From assembly GCA_934045905.1 (NCBI GenBank), contig OW203770.1, forward strand, positions 5,518,001 to 5,582,000: a stretch of DNA of 64,000 nucleotides, given 5' to 3'. The DNA comes from Leuctra nigra (taxonomy: Eukaryota; Arthropoda; Insecta; Plecoptera; Leuctridae). This document shows positions 11,739 to 23,727 of the stretch, piece by piece; the stretch's first letter is position 1; the number at the start of each line of letters is the position of its first letter. Below the pieces are notes generated by a model, which was not told the origin of the DNA, made no database searches, and worked only from the letters and a program-made list of their open reading frames with translations. Position numbers and translations under genes: made by a program.

Positions 11739-12579
11739 CCGGGTGGCCCAAAAAAAACGTCCAATGGGCGAGACACCGCTGTGAATAAAATACTACAGAT
11801 ATATGTCTAAAAATTTCATATGTTATAACAAACATACCAATGTTTGATGTGTGAAAGTTTCAAAAATATTTCTTTGGTAAGAAAAAAGTTACAGCTTTTC
11901 GAATTTGGTTGTCGAAAAATCGATTATACGGAGCACAAAGAGCGCGCATTCATAAAAAGTCCAATGGCATGGACACCTTTATTTTCAACACTATAAATGA
12001 TATCAGGCTGAAAATTTCAAATATTATTCACAACATAAGACTATCTATTGTGTATAAATTTCAATACATTTGAATAAGTGGAACGAAAGTTCTGGTATCT
12101 TGAAGTTGAACTTGAAAACAGAAAATACGGGAGATAATTTCAATTCTAAAATAAACATGTGAAATAATTAACTTGATAAATTATCTCTTGTATATTCTGC
12201 TTTTTAAGCGCAAACTCTAGATAACATAACTTTCGTTACATTGATTCAAATTAATTGAAATTTTTACACGATCGATAGTAATATATTTTAAATAACACAT
12301 GAAATTTTCAGCTTGATATCGTGAGTAATTTTGAGTAAACAGCGACCCGGCCATTGGACATTTTATGGTCGCATGATTTTTGAGCTCCGTATAATCAATT
12401 TTTCGACAACGAATTTTGAACAGCTGTAACTTTTTTGCTATAATAGTTATGATAGTAAAACTTTCACATATTAGACCTTAGTATATTTTGTATAATTTGT
12501 GTAATTTTCAGCCCGATATTGTTAGTAGTTTCGTCACAGTGATGTCTCGCCCGTTGGACGTTTTTTTTGGGCCACCAGG
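11739..12579. mobile_element. 841-bp near-palindromic MITE, TA target
   Basis: Ends CCGGGTGGCCCAAAAAAAACG and CGTTTTTTTTGGGCCACC, flanked by TA. Inverted homology extends ~210 bp inwards to ATTATACGGAGC/GCTCCGTATAAT and more weakly further. Fills most of the gap between the two IR genes. Confidence 0.85.
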
Positions 12580-12773
12580 TATTATCATTTTAACAGTAAT
12601 GCCATTCTAATTTGTGGTTCTTTTTCGGATATGTAATTTAATATAAATGCCCGTGAGGAAGACGGGAAGAGAATCATTGAAAAGTACAAAATTATATTTT
12701 CTCCAAAACAAGATTCTCCTAAAGGTTTACGAAGGTTGGGGGACGTCAACCAAAACGTCAACCACTAGCCGCA

Positions 12774-15700
12774 ATGAACATTCTTGTCCGCTGTGTCTCC
12801 GCCCTGATGGTTCTGATCTCGTGCTCCTCTGAGTTGACGTCAGGACTCCGCTACGAGGCGCTGGTGTCGGATGTGGCGCGATGGTTCCACTCAGGATGCG
12901 TCTTCCTTGGTCATCCAGAAGGCCGAGTAGAGTCAGGATCAACACAGATGTTCAGGACGATGTCGAGAGTCCATGTGGCGGTGACGAGTTGGAAGCTGGA
13001 AGTGTTGTTGAGGGAAGAGAAGGTTCAGTGTGATCGCAACAGGCCGCTGGTGGTGCTCTACGCTGATGACGAGTCGAGAGAGAAACTGAGGGGAATACAC
13101 CGGGTAAGGATGAATTTTTCAATCTTGAATACTGAAATCCCGTTAATTTTCGTTAATTTTCGTTAATTTTCGTTTTCGAACAGAGAATTTTAAAATGTGC
13201 TTTGGCGTTTCCTGTAATTCCTGTATTTTTTCTTGTTCCTGTGGTTTCCTGCTTCGCCAACAGAAGCATTTCCTGCTTCGCCAAGTTTTCACATAAAACA
13301 TTTCATTCATTAGATAATGAAAGACAATATGTATGTTATCAAAATAAACTCTCGACAATTGATCTACATTTCAGAAATAAAACATGACTTTAAAAATACA
13401 AAGTCAGTAAAGACCAGGGGGGTGATTCCTGTACGTATTTTCACTCTCTTATCTTAAAATTTAAGACAGTAGCAACCGTTGTTATGGACGTTAACATTGG
13501 AGTAAACAAATTTTAAGATAAGATAACTAACTTAAGAGACTAAAAACGTACAGGAATGACACCCCAAGAGTCCAAATTACTCTCGTTATTTAACATTTCC
13601 AAACAGGTTCCTTCATATCCACGATGGCTGATCCTCCTCGGACCATCAGACATGTCTCTGGACGACTTCCTCGACGGCGTCTACATCCCGTTTGACTGCG
13701 AGTTGTTCGTGGCCCAAGAGAGTGTCTGTGACTTGAACCAGACGTGTCTGCAACTCACTGAGGTCTACAGAATCTACGTGGATTGGTCACTCACCAAGAA
13801 ACACTTCGCCATCTGGAGGCCGATAGAGGGACTAAATGCAACCACAGAATATATCTACACCCGTAGAAACAATCTACAAGGGTTTGAAATGAAGGCTACG
13901 AGTCTAAGTGTAAGGATAAGCTGTCTGCTGCTATACATTTTCATATAAATCTTTATGGGTATTTAAGTTAATATCACATAATTACAATTTAATGTACCGT
14001 ACCCTTAAAACTATTGCGGTTTGTAGTGCATTTCAGTTTAACTAAAATAAATATATGAGTAAGTATCGATGTTATCTTACTTTTTGTAGTGTGAATTCAA
14101 TATGAAACAAAGAAGATTGTTTGGTTTAACATACAAAGACATTTAAATCATAATACCACAGAGGAAGATGATTCAGTACCGCGGCGCATGTAACACGCTG
14201 CGGTACTAATTTCTTGACGATGGCTCAGAGAAAAATAGAAGGCAGAAAAAATATAATGGGTAACGTTCTATCTATGGAAGCAAATTGCGAACATACAGAT
14301 CACGCGAGTGATATAACTATTTAAGACGGCTGGGTAGTGAGTTTGACCTTGAAGAGGTTTATAATCGATTTTTATCAATATCTTTTACCAATGTAATTGT
14401 TAACAAAATAAGGCTTCGTACGAGTATTCAGAACAGTTCAATGAAAATAATTCCATAGCTTGTAATGGTTTATTAGATTTACTTTGACCTACAGATGTTT
14501 AGTGCCCGGAAAATTAGTAAAATTATGGTACTAAACATCTGTTGGACAAAATAAAGCTAATAACTCATTCCAAACTATGAAATTATTTTAATTTAACTGA
14601 TCTGAATACTCGTACAAGGCCCTTTTTTGTTAACAATTACATTGGTAATTTGTAATTACATTACATTGATAAAAATCGATTATAAAACTCTTCAAGGCCA
14701 CGCTCAATACTCAGTCCTCTTAAACATTTCTCTGCAGTCACTCGGAGTCGCTTTGCCACCGGAGGAAGACGTACACGAGCAAAACGTTATCATCAGCTAC
14801 TTCGGCCGAATCTGGCATTCATTGGAGTCTCGCATGAACTTTACGTGAGTCTGGCGGAAAACAGACATTTCTGTCAGCCATCTCTCCGACAATGTCTTGA
14901 GAAGTTACAACATACTTAGTTGTTGATTGCTCTAGTACGAATTACGTCCGACTCCCCGAGTCCGATACGTCCTACGGATATCCGACGGGCAACGGTTCTT
15001 GGGACGGGATGATCGGCAAGTTGATTGATGGAGAAGCTCTGGTCGCTGTTGATGATTTCACGTTTCATTCATTGAGAATGGATGTAGTTGACTTCCTGGC
15101 CCCGGTCCAAAGAAATAGGTAGGACCATTTTAATCCTTTTCTAAATAAAAGTACAACAATAAAGGGGTGGTACTTTCGTATGAATAGCAAGATATTCATT
15201 TGACACGCTCAGAAAACTTAAAATAGCAAACATCAAACCACAAACAAATATGGAGTATATTTGTATTGAGTAATAGTTATTGCGCACGAAACTAAAATAT
15301 GAACCAAGAGGTATAAAAAATAATATAAATTACACCCAAATTGGTACAGAATTATTGTGTCCAACTAATCGAATTTGCCTCCATCTGCTAAGACAATCTA
15401 ATTTATTCACTTTCATTCGTTAAGAGTCCTGGGGACCGCTATGGAAACTGACGGATTGTGTCAAATTTTCCCAAAATACCAAAGTCTCCCCAAGGCTCAT
15501 TATTTACTCCACTGTTATGCAACTTTGGGAGATAGATTTGATACCCAGTTTCTCGCAATACTATTGAAAATTTTTACGAAATATTTAAAGAAAAAATGTT
15601 CATATATTTCATGAAAAAATATGAAAATGACCTTTTTTGTTTCAAGTATTTCTTAAAATTTTTCAATAGTATTACGAGAAAATGGGTATCAAAACTACCT

Positions 15701-18700
15701 CCCAACGTTGCATAGCAATGGAGTAAATATTGAGCCAAGGGGACACTGAGATATTTTGGGAAAATTTGACACAATCCGTTAGTTTCCATAGCGGTCCCCA
15801 GGAGGGCTATTCTAAATTCCCTTGTCATCTCGTTTCACGTGATATGGGCTCACTGCACACTGGAGTGCTATCTATTTAACACGGAAGAGACGCCGTATCA
15901 ATTGATACGAGACGACAAGGGAATTTAGAATAGCCCCCCAGGACGGTAGATAAAACGGGAATGTTATGAATATCCCTTCGTTTCCAGAGCCCTTCTCTAT
16001 CTCCGGAAAGCCACGATTGACCGCACGGATTGGAACAACTTCTCGCCGTTCCGATTGGCCTTGTGGCTCGCCATCATCGGATCTGTGTTGGTGGTCGGCC
16101 TGGCGCTGCAGTTGGTCCAGCACGTGACCAGCGACGATGACGTCATCGATGACTGTCACGTGACCACCAGCATTCGGAACTTCTTCGATTCGCTCTTCGT
16201 CGTCTTCTCCGTTTTCTGTCAACAAGGTAAGCTGCTGCGTTGTCGTCATATCTGATTGTGATCGTCGTGTGCTTTAGAGACGTTGGAAACTCGAAACTTA
16301 TAAGCTGACTGCAATCGCATTTACAACAAGCTGACCATTTACAATTTAGAATTCAACCCTCACTGGTAGATCATTTTTATAGTGAACATTTTCCTTGTCT
16401 GATTGTCCCTTTCAATTCAAAATTACAATGTGTACCTTTTTATATAAATATTTTATTTGTGTCCTCGCACAATCGAAAATAGATATTAAATTATTGATTG
16501 ATTGATTATTATGGTTTAACGGCGCGTCAACGACGAGGCTATATTGCGCACATTAAATGTATTTTAACTTTGTTGATAATAAGTGGAGGACATGGGGAGG
16601 GGTCGACCAAACGGGCCCGATCCGGGGGAGTCTGAAACTGGTGGGAAAGCCAGCACAAAATAGGGACAGACCGGGGGGGGGGGAGACTACGGGCCGGTGG
16701 GACCCGATTTCAGGGGAATCACCATCTCGAGGGGGGAGGCCGGCCCGAGGAGCCCGCGAATTTGGGGAGGACATGCGACTAGGTCGACCCTGGACTGCAT
16801 TTAGTTGGGACCAACTCGTTGGCCCATTAAGCCCCACCACCGCGTCAAGGTAGCAGTCCATTGGTGAGCACAAAAATCATATTAAATCATACTGTTATCT
16901 TAAACTGTTTGATCTGTTAACAAATCACCACAAAATACAAAAATAATATCATGTCATCGTCGGGCTTAAGGAAGTATTGATAAACTTTTCCAACTGTATA
17001 AAAATACCCTTTTTTTTATTAGGAAAATTCGAAAACGAAAATTTAAATATTTGGTATGTAAAAGACCCTCAAAACTGTATTTCTTATTGAAACGGATTCT
17101 CATAACAATGAATAGGATCATCATCAGCCAACGAAGTTTTCGTTAGGGAAAATATGCTGGAGGGCTTGGCATTTACAAGGTAGTCTTGTCTTGCGTGTTC
17201 TGCAGATCCCACCACTGGTTGTCGCTCCAGTTCTTGTCGAGCTGTGATTCTATTGGCTGGAGCAGCGTCGATCATTCTGATAGCCGCTTATTCGGCATCT
17301 CTGACGTCATTCTTTACCGTCCAGAAGACGACGCTTCCGTTCACCACGATACAAGGATTCATGGATGACGGAAGCTACAGGCTAGGGTTTGCTACACATG
17401 AAGTGGGACTCTTCTTTGACAAGGTATGATGTGTATAGTAGTCACTGCAAGCGTTGCATCCCATCCGTTGAATTCTTCAGAGAGCTACCGACAGCTCCTG
17501 CGACAGACCATCCCCACTCAATCTTCTAATTTAACAATAAAATTGTGTGATCCGAACCTACGCTGGCTGTAAATACTACTTTAGTTTAGGAAGATCAACT
17601 GTTGAGGGCATACCTAGATGACATTATCATTTCATTCTTTTACAGTATGTGAATCGATGTCCTTTAGCTTATCTATTTGGAAAATATCAACCAGAGCTAA
17701 TTATTAAAATAACCATTATGAAATATGTATGGCAGACTATATACTCTAATTTTTTACAGAATTACCACCATTCTGGTGCAAAATCCAGTGTAATGTACTA
17801 ATTTGGCCTTTATGCAGTTTAAGCATCATTCTAGTAATGGATGGTCTAATATATGCTCTATTATTCAACTGTTCCAGAACACCACCAATAAAGTCCTTGC
17901 AGATCTATATTCTCATTTCGTGGTTCCGAGCTTGTCTTCGATGAATACCATGACAGGAATAGATACTTTAACGGCCATGTGCGATGATAAATACACCAAG
18001 GTAGCTTGGCTGTCGTCACATCGGTTCTCCAGGGACTTTACTGTCCGTTGCGGGCTTGTGGTCGTCCCTGAACATCTGATGACCAGAGACATGTCGTTTG
18101 TCGTTGTCAAGAACAATCCTTTCAGAGGCCTTCTGAATCACAAGTAAGAATCACATAGAACCCACTGATGTCAACTTTATAACTTTTAAAAGGAATACGT
18201 TCTCTTATTTTGAGTGGACCACTTCATTCTCACGGCAACAACAAATTCATGAACGAGATGTCCGCTACTAAACGTTTCTTATTGGCCACTTCCGGACAAA
18301 TGACCTCTGAGTCTGTTACAGTTAGACGTCTGAACTCTCAACAGAATGCGCTTATCGTCAGTTTGTTCTGTTAGGCCAAGGGAGACTACGTTACAAGGTG
18401 AGCGCGCAATGTAGTCTTTCTCGGCCTAGCAGAACAACTGACTGTGGCTTCGTCTGGTGAGAGGTCAGACTTAAGTAAGGTTTCCAAGGGCGGAATTTCT
18501 CCCGCAACGCGGCGAGTTGCGGGAGAAATTCCGCAAAATGGCCGACTTTGACCAATCACAAGCCAGAATCCCAGCGGCGCAATCGCCGCCGAGAAAGTTG
18601 AGTCTACTCCTACTTTAGCGGGACGAAATTCGCTCCGCTCACCGGAAGCTGGTAGTTTTCTTACGATTTCCGCCAGGATCGTGGTGTTATAGTTTCCGTT

Positions 18701-19514
18701 TTTCAGTCGACTTTCGATATCGATATCGATATAAATCCAACATGTTGTCTGCCGTCAGGTAGTGACATGTGTTGTCAATTTTTTATTTGTTTATTAATCT
18801 AATATGTACTAATCATGGAATATGATCCAGAATATTTTATTGAAGTGGTCTAGGAAAATCCTTGTCTTTGCGATTTTAAGATCTCGATCTTGATAGATCG
18901 ACTTATTTCAGCGCTGCCTCATTTGGCCGCTAGGTACCACTACAAACGAGGCGGAGAAATATTCGCGCTTGGAAACTGGATACTTCCGCGGAACAAATCC
19001 GTCGCGAAATATTTCCCGCAACGCGGCGAAATTCCGCCCTTGGAAACCTTACTTTACAGTCACGGAAATATATTCGGTAAACGCTACTTTCACCCCCCCC
19101 CCCCCCCCCCCCCCCAACATTCAAACAACTTGCCAGTGTTACGGGTCGAGGGGGAGGAGCCTAAACTAACGTAAATGCATGGAAAGGGAGAAGGAGCGTT
19201 TATACGCTGTCCAGACAGTTATTGTTCGAGAAAGTCTGCAACGTGATTGATTTTCTCAGATAATATGCATTATGACTTTATAATGAAATGGCATTTGTTT
19301 CAGTCTGAAGAGTCTGCGCAGAAGCGGTGTTCTATCGTACTTGCGTCAGACCACGTGGCCTGAGAGTGTGACGTCATCGGAACACCCGGTCGCTCCTGAA
19401 GTGAAGTACAGCCAAGTGACGTCACTCATCTGGCTGTTTGAGGCGGGAGTAATCGGGAGTGTTGTTGTGATCTGCATTGAATACGTCACAGCACGTGTGT
19501 TCAGAAATACCTAA
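12774..19514 (+). CDS. Ionotropic receptor IR-B, tandem paralogue of IR-A, 8 exons, 618 aa
   Basis: Second IR gene, same strand, starting 2.5 kb after IR-A ends. Coding exons: 12774-13103, 13607-13909, 14738-14844, 14936-15118, 15988-16226, 17206-17423, 17878-18143, 19304-19514. Every exon has the same length and phase as in IR-A, giving an uninterrupted 618-aa product. The first Met has an upstream in-frame stop, which fixes the start. Domain order is as in IR-A: signal peptide, N-terminal region, S1 with NGSWDGMIGKL and the binding arginine, TM1, pore loop ending FCQQ, TM2 with YSASLTSFF, S2, TM3. By my count it differs from IR-A at 44 residues, 20 of them in exon 7. TM3 has gained an acidic residue (IWLFEAG against IWLLVAG). 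Homology upstream stops about 10 bases before the ATG. Introns contain foldback elements different from those of IR-A. Function is inferred from the family; ligand unknown. Confidence 0.9.
13419..13565. mobile_element. MITE, TIR GGGGTGATTCCTGTACGT
   Basis: GGTGATTCCTGTACGT pairs with ACGTACAGGAATGACACC. The centre holds CTTATCTTAAAATTT and its inverse. It ends 41 bp before IR-B exon 2. Confidence 0.8.
14350..14705. mobile_element. Foldback in IR-B intron 2
   Basis: ACCTTGAAGAGGTTTATAATC pairs with GATTATAAAACTCTTCAAGG. ACCAATGTAATTGTTAACAA pairs with TTGTTAACAATTACATTGGT, and TACGAGTATTCAGA with TCTGAATACTCGTA. Ends 32 bp before exon 3. Confidence 0.8.
15428..15802. mobile_element. Foldback in IR-B intron 4, TIR CCTGGGGACCGCTATGG
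   Basis: CCTGGGGACCGCTATGGAAAC at the left and its complement at the right; inverted homology is nearly continuous through 375 bp. Confidence 0.85.
15803..15938. mobile_element. MITE, TIR AGGGCTATTCTAAATTCCC
   Basis: AGGGCTATTCTAAATTCCCT and GGGAATTTAGAATAGCCC ends, directly adjoining the previous foldback. It ends 50 bp before IR-B exon 5. Confidence 0.75.
16505..16862 (+). mobile_element. GC-rich SINE-like repeat, copy 1
   Basis: Begins GGTTTAACGGCGCGTCAACG; contains GGGGTCGACCAAACGGGCCC and ACTGGTGGGAAAGCC. A second inverted copy is at 60860-61045. Family otherwise unknown to me. Lies in IR-B intron 5. Confidence 0.6.
18328..18470. mobile_element. Imperfect palindromic MITE in IR-B intron 7
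   Basis: GTCTGAACTCTCAACAGA pairs with GAGAGGTCAGAC; TAGGCCAAGGGAGACTAC pairs with GTAGTCTTTCTCGGCCTA. Adjoins the TTA of the next element. Confidence 0.6.
18474..19053. mobile_element. 580-bp inverted-end element, TTA target duplication
   Basis: AGTAAGGTTTCCAAGGGCGG and CCGCCCTTGGAAACCTTACT ends, flanked by TTA (18471-18473, 19054-19056). Subterminal CCGCAACGCGGCGA repeats. A (C)22-24 run lies just outside at ~19091. PIF/Harbinger-type by target size. Confidence 0.85.
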
Positions 19515-19869
19515 TAAGTACCTAATCATATCCGTTTACTTCTCATTTTAAATAAAAAATATTATTGAAAATATTATATAGATGTTTATTGGCCAGAAAT
19601 CAAATTTCTCTAGCCAAAAGTGTTTGGTAAACCGATGATATGTTTTAATTTCGTTCTAATGTTTAAGAACATTTAGGAAATCCAACCATCTTTATTTTTA
19701 TTTTTTCAATAATTTTACCAAAACATAAAAAAAATGCAAATACAATTCTTATCAATTATTTTTTTCTGTAATTATATCAATCGGAATTTTTACTGGAATG
19801 GTGACACAAAATTTTCGATACACTTATCATTTAAATGGCCAGCCGCAAGAAAAGGCTTGCCGGCCAGGT

Positions 19870-20840
19870 CCGTGAAGTTAGCACCGCCCATTAACGCACT
19901 AAATATCTCATGTGTGGGATGAATTAGTGCACAATTAGTGCGTTCGATCGGCACTAATTTTATAATTAGTGCGTCATCCGTTTCCGAGAAAAACGCACTT
20001 TACTATGGGCGGTGCCAACTTCACGCAGCACCGCCCATTGACGCACTAATTTTCAAACCCACACAGGCAATTAGTGCACAATTAGTGCGTTCGATCCCCC
20101 CATTCCCATAATTAGTGCGCACTTACTTTTCGAGTTATTCGTGAATAACCGTGGGCGGTGCAGCACCGCCCATTGAAAATTTCAAGGTTTTCAGCACCCC
20201 ATGTTTTAGTGCACAATTAGTGCGTTCGATTCCCCCCATTCCCATAATTAGTGCGCACTTACTTTTCGAGTTATTCGTGAATAACCGTGGGCGGTGCAGC
20301 ACCGCCCATTGAAAATTTCAATGTTTTCAGCATGCCATGTTTTAGTGCACAATTAGTGCGTTCGATTCCCCCCATTCCCATAATTAGTGCGCACTTACTT
20401 TTCGAGTTATTCGTGAATAACCGTGGGCGGTGCAGCACCGCCCATTGAAAATTTAAGATTTTCAGCACGCCATGTTTTAGTGCACAATTAGTGCGTTCGA
20501 TTCCCCCCATTCCCATAATTAGTGCGCACTAACTTTTCGAGTTATTCGCAAATAACCGTGGGCGGTGCAGCACCGCCCATTGAAAATTTCAATGTTTTCA
20601 GTACGCCATGGTTTAGTGCACAATTAGTGCGTTCGATCCCCCCCATTCCCATAATTAGTGCGCACTTACTTTTCGAGTAATTCGTAAATAACCGTGGGCG
20701 GTGCAGCACCGCCCATTGAAAATTTTAAGGTTTTCAGCATGCCATGTTTTAGTGCACAATTAGTGCGTTTTATCCCCCCCATTCCCATAATTAGTGCGCA
20801 CTTACTTTTCGAGTTATTCGTGAATAACCGTGGGCGGTGC
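19870..20840. repeat. Satellite: about six 136-bp units centred on GGGCGGTGC-A-GCACCGCCC
   Basis: GTGGGCGG recurs at 20151, 20287, 20423, 20558, 20694 and 20830 (spacing 135-136). Each unit has GGGCGGTGCAGCACCGCCC, a perfect 9-bp-arm palindrome. It also has AGTGCACAATTAGTGCG, GTTCGAT, a C-run and CATAATTAGTGCGCACTTAC. 19870-20030 is a diverged lead-in. It ends against a stub of the composite foldback. Confidence 0.9.
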
Positions 20841-21784
20841 ATGTTTACACGGAGTGTTTTTTCTGGGATATCACTTCTTTTGTTAGTTTATTCATACAGC
20901 TTGTAGCACATGTCCGAGCAGGGACTAATTTCTTTAAAAAAATACGCCTCAACCGATTTGGTTACTATGAAAAGTTGCGTTTGGTATAAGATGAAAATGA
21001 TTATCCAAGAAGAATAGCTTAAGTTTCGTTATAATCGATCCAGCCGTTTTCGATACATGACGTCACTTCCGGTTTTGAAATAGCGGCCGAATTCCGGTAA
21101 AGGTAATAAGAAAACAATCTAGTTTTATCTAGTTGATACCTTTATGAACGACCATCTGAATTCCTAATCCCTATATTTCCGTAAAATCGGTCATGCCGTT
21201 TGTAATATATGACGTCACTTCCGGTTTCATTTAGTGGTTCCTGCCGCCATTTCCGGTACCATTAATTTATTTATTCATTTTTCACAATTGATTTGTCAAA
21301 TAAATAGCAGAATGAATACGCAGGAGCTAGTTCAGTTGCAATCGGTACAGGCGTTTTAGATATATGACGTCACTTCCGGTTTCAGGAATGGCGGCCGAGA
21401 ACACTGCTACCTTGAATATATAAATTGTATTGTCTATGTTACAATGTAAGTTAATTATGTATGTATTTTAAGTATAATTTGTTGAAATAAGTTAAATATT
21501 GCGTATTTATGACGTCACTTCCGGTTTAGAAAATAAGAAAATAATATTTTTTTTATTGATACTTTATATAGATGACCATCTAAATCGAATGGCGCTAATT
21601 TCGTTCTAATCGGTCCAGACGTTTTTGAGTTATGACGTCACTTCCGGTTTTAAAATGGCGGCACAAAAAATCACAAGAGGCAAGGTATCATCAGACGCCA
21701 AAAGTGCATATGTGGTAAAAGTTTCAGGTCGATCGGTTCAGCCGTTTAGGCTGTGGCCCTGTCAACAATGTTTCCTGATATCTG

Positions 21785-21816
<32 letters not shown>

Positions 21817-22114
21817 GATAGCTTTAAGAAGGGGTATAATTTCACTGTTTTCATGGCCCTCTAGCTCGCAAATGGCAAAACCTGTTGTTCCCAAATTTGG
21901 TATATGGGGTTGGGTGGGCCATAGCTCGAAATTAAGACATTTCACAACAATGTGAGATTTTCCAATTTTAAGATCCAGTAGGCCGAAAATGCCATGTTGT
22001 TGCTTACAGTAAAAGTGTTTGGTCTGCTCCTCAGTTTATTAGGCATTTACGGTATGTTGAGTGACTGCGAGTGTATAGTACGACTTGGCTGGGTGGAGCG
22101 ACCGCTCCACTAGA
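20838..22114 (-). mobile_element. Composite repeat copy 3, foldback reduced to a stub
   Basis: Only TTTACACGGAGTGTTTTTTC remains of the foldback (20843-20862). The arm to the palindrome GTGGAGCGACCGCTCCAC at 22093-22110 is well kept, with five ATGACGTCACTTCCGG-type sites and a (CAT)n microsatellite at 21786. Confidence 0.75.
21786..21813. repeat. (CAT)n microsatellite within composite copy 3
   Basis: Nine CAT units. Sister copies have only 2-4 at the matching place (for example 29680-29692), so this is a local expansion. Confidence 0.85.
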
Positions 22115-22796
22115 TGCTGTGCAAATTATTATTGATCATTATATTGACTCTTCTATTGACTTCATTTTCAAGTTTACCTTTGGAACAAAAGCTTGAAATC
22201 AAACGTCTGAACAATTCACAAATAACTAATAACAAACGATCTGGGTACCGAACTTCAATAAGAAAGTAATAATCAGGTAGGTATGTTCGGTACTAACTAT
22301 TTGCAACGCATAAAGAGGGGAGAGCAAAGTTCCTGTACAAATAAGGTAAGTTGCGCGATTGTCTGACTTTCAATTTTCTATGTGTGAATAGCGTCGTTAT
22401 AAATTAGCAGCCCCACCAATAAATGAAGTCACGAGCCGCCACTGCATTAATGAAAGCATTCATGGATACCAACGTAATGTGCGACAATAGAATGATATTT
22501 GACTGCATAGACATGGGAAACGTTCGGTATCCAATGAGTTTCAAAAGGCATCGATGAAGACAAACTGTCTCGCGACTTTCCAGTAGGTACTGAAGTCTGA
22601 TGAAGACGTCTGATGAATTTGAATAAAAATTGTAGAGTATACAATAAATCACTTGAATCGTAAAATAATTTAAGCTTGTATGGTTCTTACGAACGTATCT
22701 ATATTTAATAAATAAACTTTCATGTGGAAGGAAGAAATTTAGCTAGTAAAAAATGCATTTAAACGTGGAATTCTCCAAAATGTATTAGACGAACTA

Positions 22797-23400
22797 AAAA
22801 AAGTACCTATTACCTATTTATAAAGTTGGCCTGAACGACATCTGCTGGCCACAATCAACATTCTGAATGCATCGGTTCATGCACTGCCCGCCAACGGTGG
22901 TGGTGGTCGCCCCCCCCCCCCCCTTAAAAAGTACCTATTACCTATTTATAAAGTTGGTCTGAACGACATCTGCTGGCCACAATGAACATTCTGAATGCAT
23001 CGGTTCATGCACTGCCACCCCCCCCCCCCCCCCTCAACGTTTCATGCACTGCCCGCCAACGGTGGTGGTGGGCGCCCCCCCCACCCCCCCTTTTATCAGT
23101 GCAAATTGCATTCCTTTCAACCCGACAGAAATCGGTTCATGCACTGCCCGCCAACGGTGGTGGTGGGCGCCCCCCCCCCCCCCCCCCCTTAAAAAGTACC
23201 TATTACCTATTTATAAAGTTGGTCTGAACGACATCTGCTGGCCACAATGAACATTCTGAATGCATCGGTTCATGCACTGCCACCCCCCCCCCCCCCCCCC
23301 CCCCTCAACGTTTCATGCACTGCCCGCCAACGGTGGTGGTGGGCGCCCCCCCCACCCCCCCTTTTATCAGTGCAAATTGCATTCCTTTCAACCCGACAGA
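22797..23400 (+). pseudogene. C-rich tandem block with probable relic of an IR start exon
   Basis: A unit containing AAAGTACCTATTACC, GAACGACATCTGCTGGCC and AATGAACATTCTGAATGC occurs three times (from about 22797, 22925 and 23190). It is separated by runs of 13-24 C and a repeated CGCCAACGGTGGTGGTGG segment. The core 'ACATCTGCTGGCCACAATG' followed by AACATTCTG closely matches the IR-A exon-1 start (982-1005: ACATCTGCTAGCCGCAATG then AACATTCTTG). The relic would read MNILNASVHALP before dissolving into Pro/Gly codons. I read it as a broken third start exon caught up in tandem duplication. Chance similarity over ~30 bases is the alternative. Confidence 0.4.
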
Positions 23401-23587
23401 AATCCTACTGGCGCCCATGAGTGACCCAGGTCAAGACTGACCCAAATCATTTTTACTGCGGTTTTCTTGCGACACAACTGGAGTACAAAACGCCATGGCA
23501 ATTTACCAATCTGACACGAGTTATTCCCTCTATAGGGAGTTCCCACAAAAATAGATACGTATGAGGGCTGATCAAAAAGTTCCACCA

Positions 23588-23727
23588 GGGGCTGGATTCA
23601 CGAAATGTATTATCTGCTAATACGTATTATTATCTTTTGATTTAATACCAAAAACACCATGTTAAATGAAAGATAATACCAGAGATAGTACGTATTAGGA
23701 GATTTTACTTTTTGTGAATCTGGCCCC
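23588..23727. mobile_element. MITE, TIR GGGGCTGGATTCACGAAA
   Basis: Inverted ends GGGGCTGGATTCACGAAA and TTTTGTGAATCTGGCCCC, 140 bp, splitting the left end of the mariner-like element. A truncated copy is at 63177-63211. Confidence 0.75.

Noticed and set aside
16553..16873. 98-106-codon frames on both strands
   Set aside because: They lie in a GC-rich SINE-like repeat present again at 60860-61045, inside IR-B intron 5.
20031..20840. CRISPR-like regular repeats
   Set aside because: Units are contiguous 136-bp tandem copies without variable spacers, in a eukaryotic sequence.
22982..23250. Pro/Gly-rich open frames
   Set aside because: Produced by poly-C runs and GGTGGT repeats, not by a gene.
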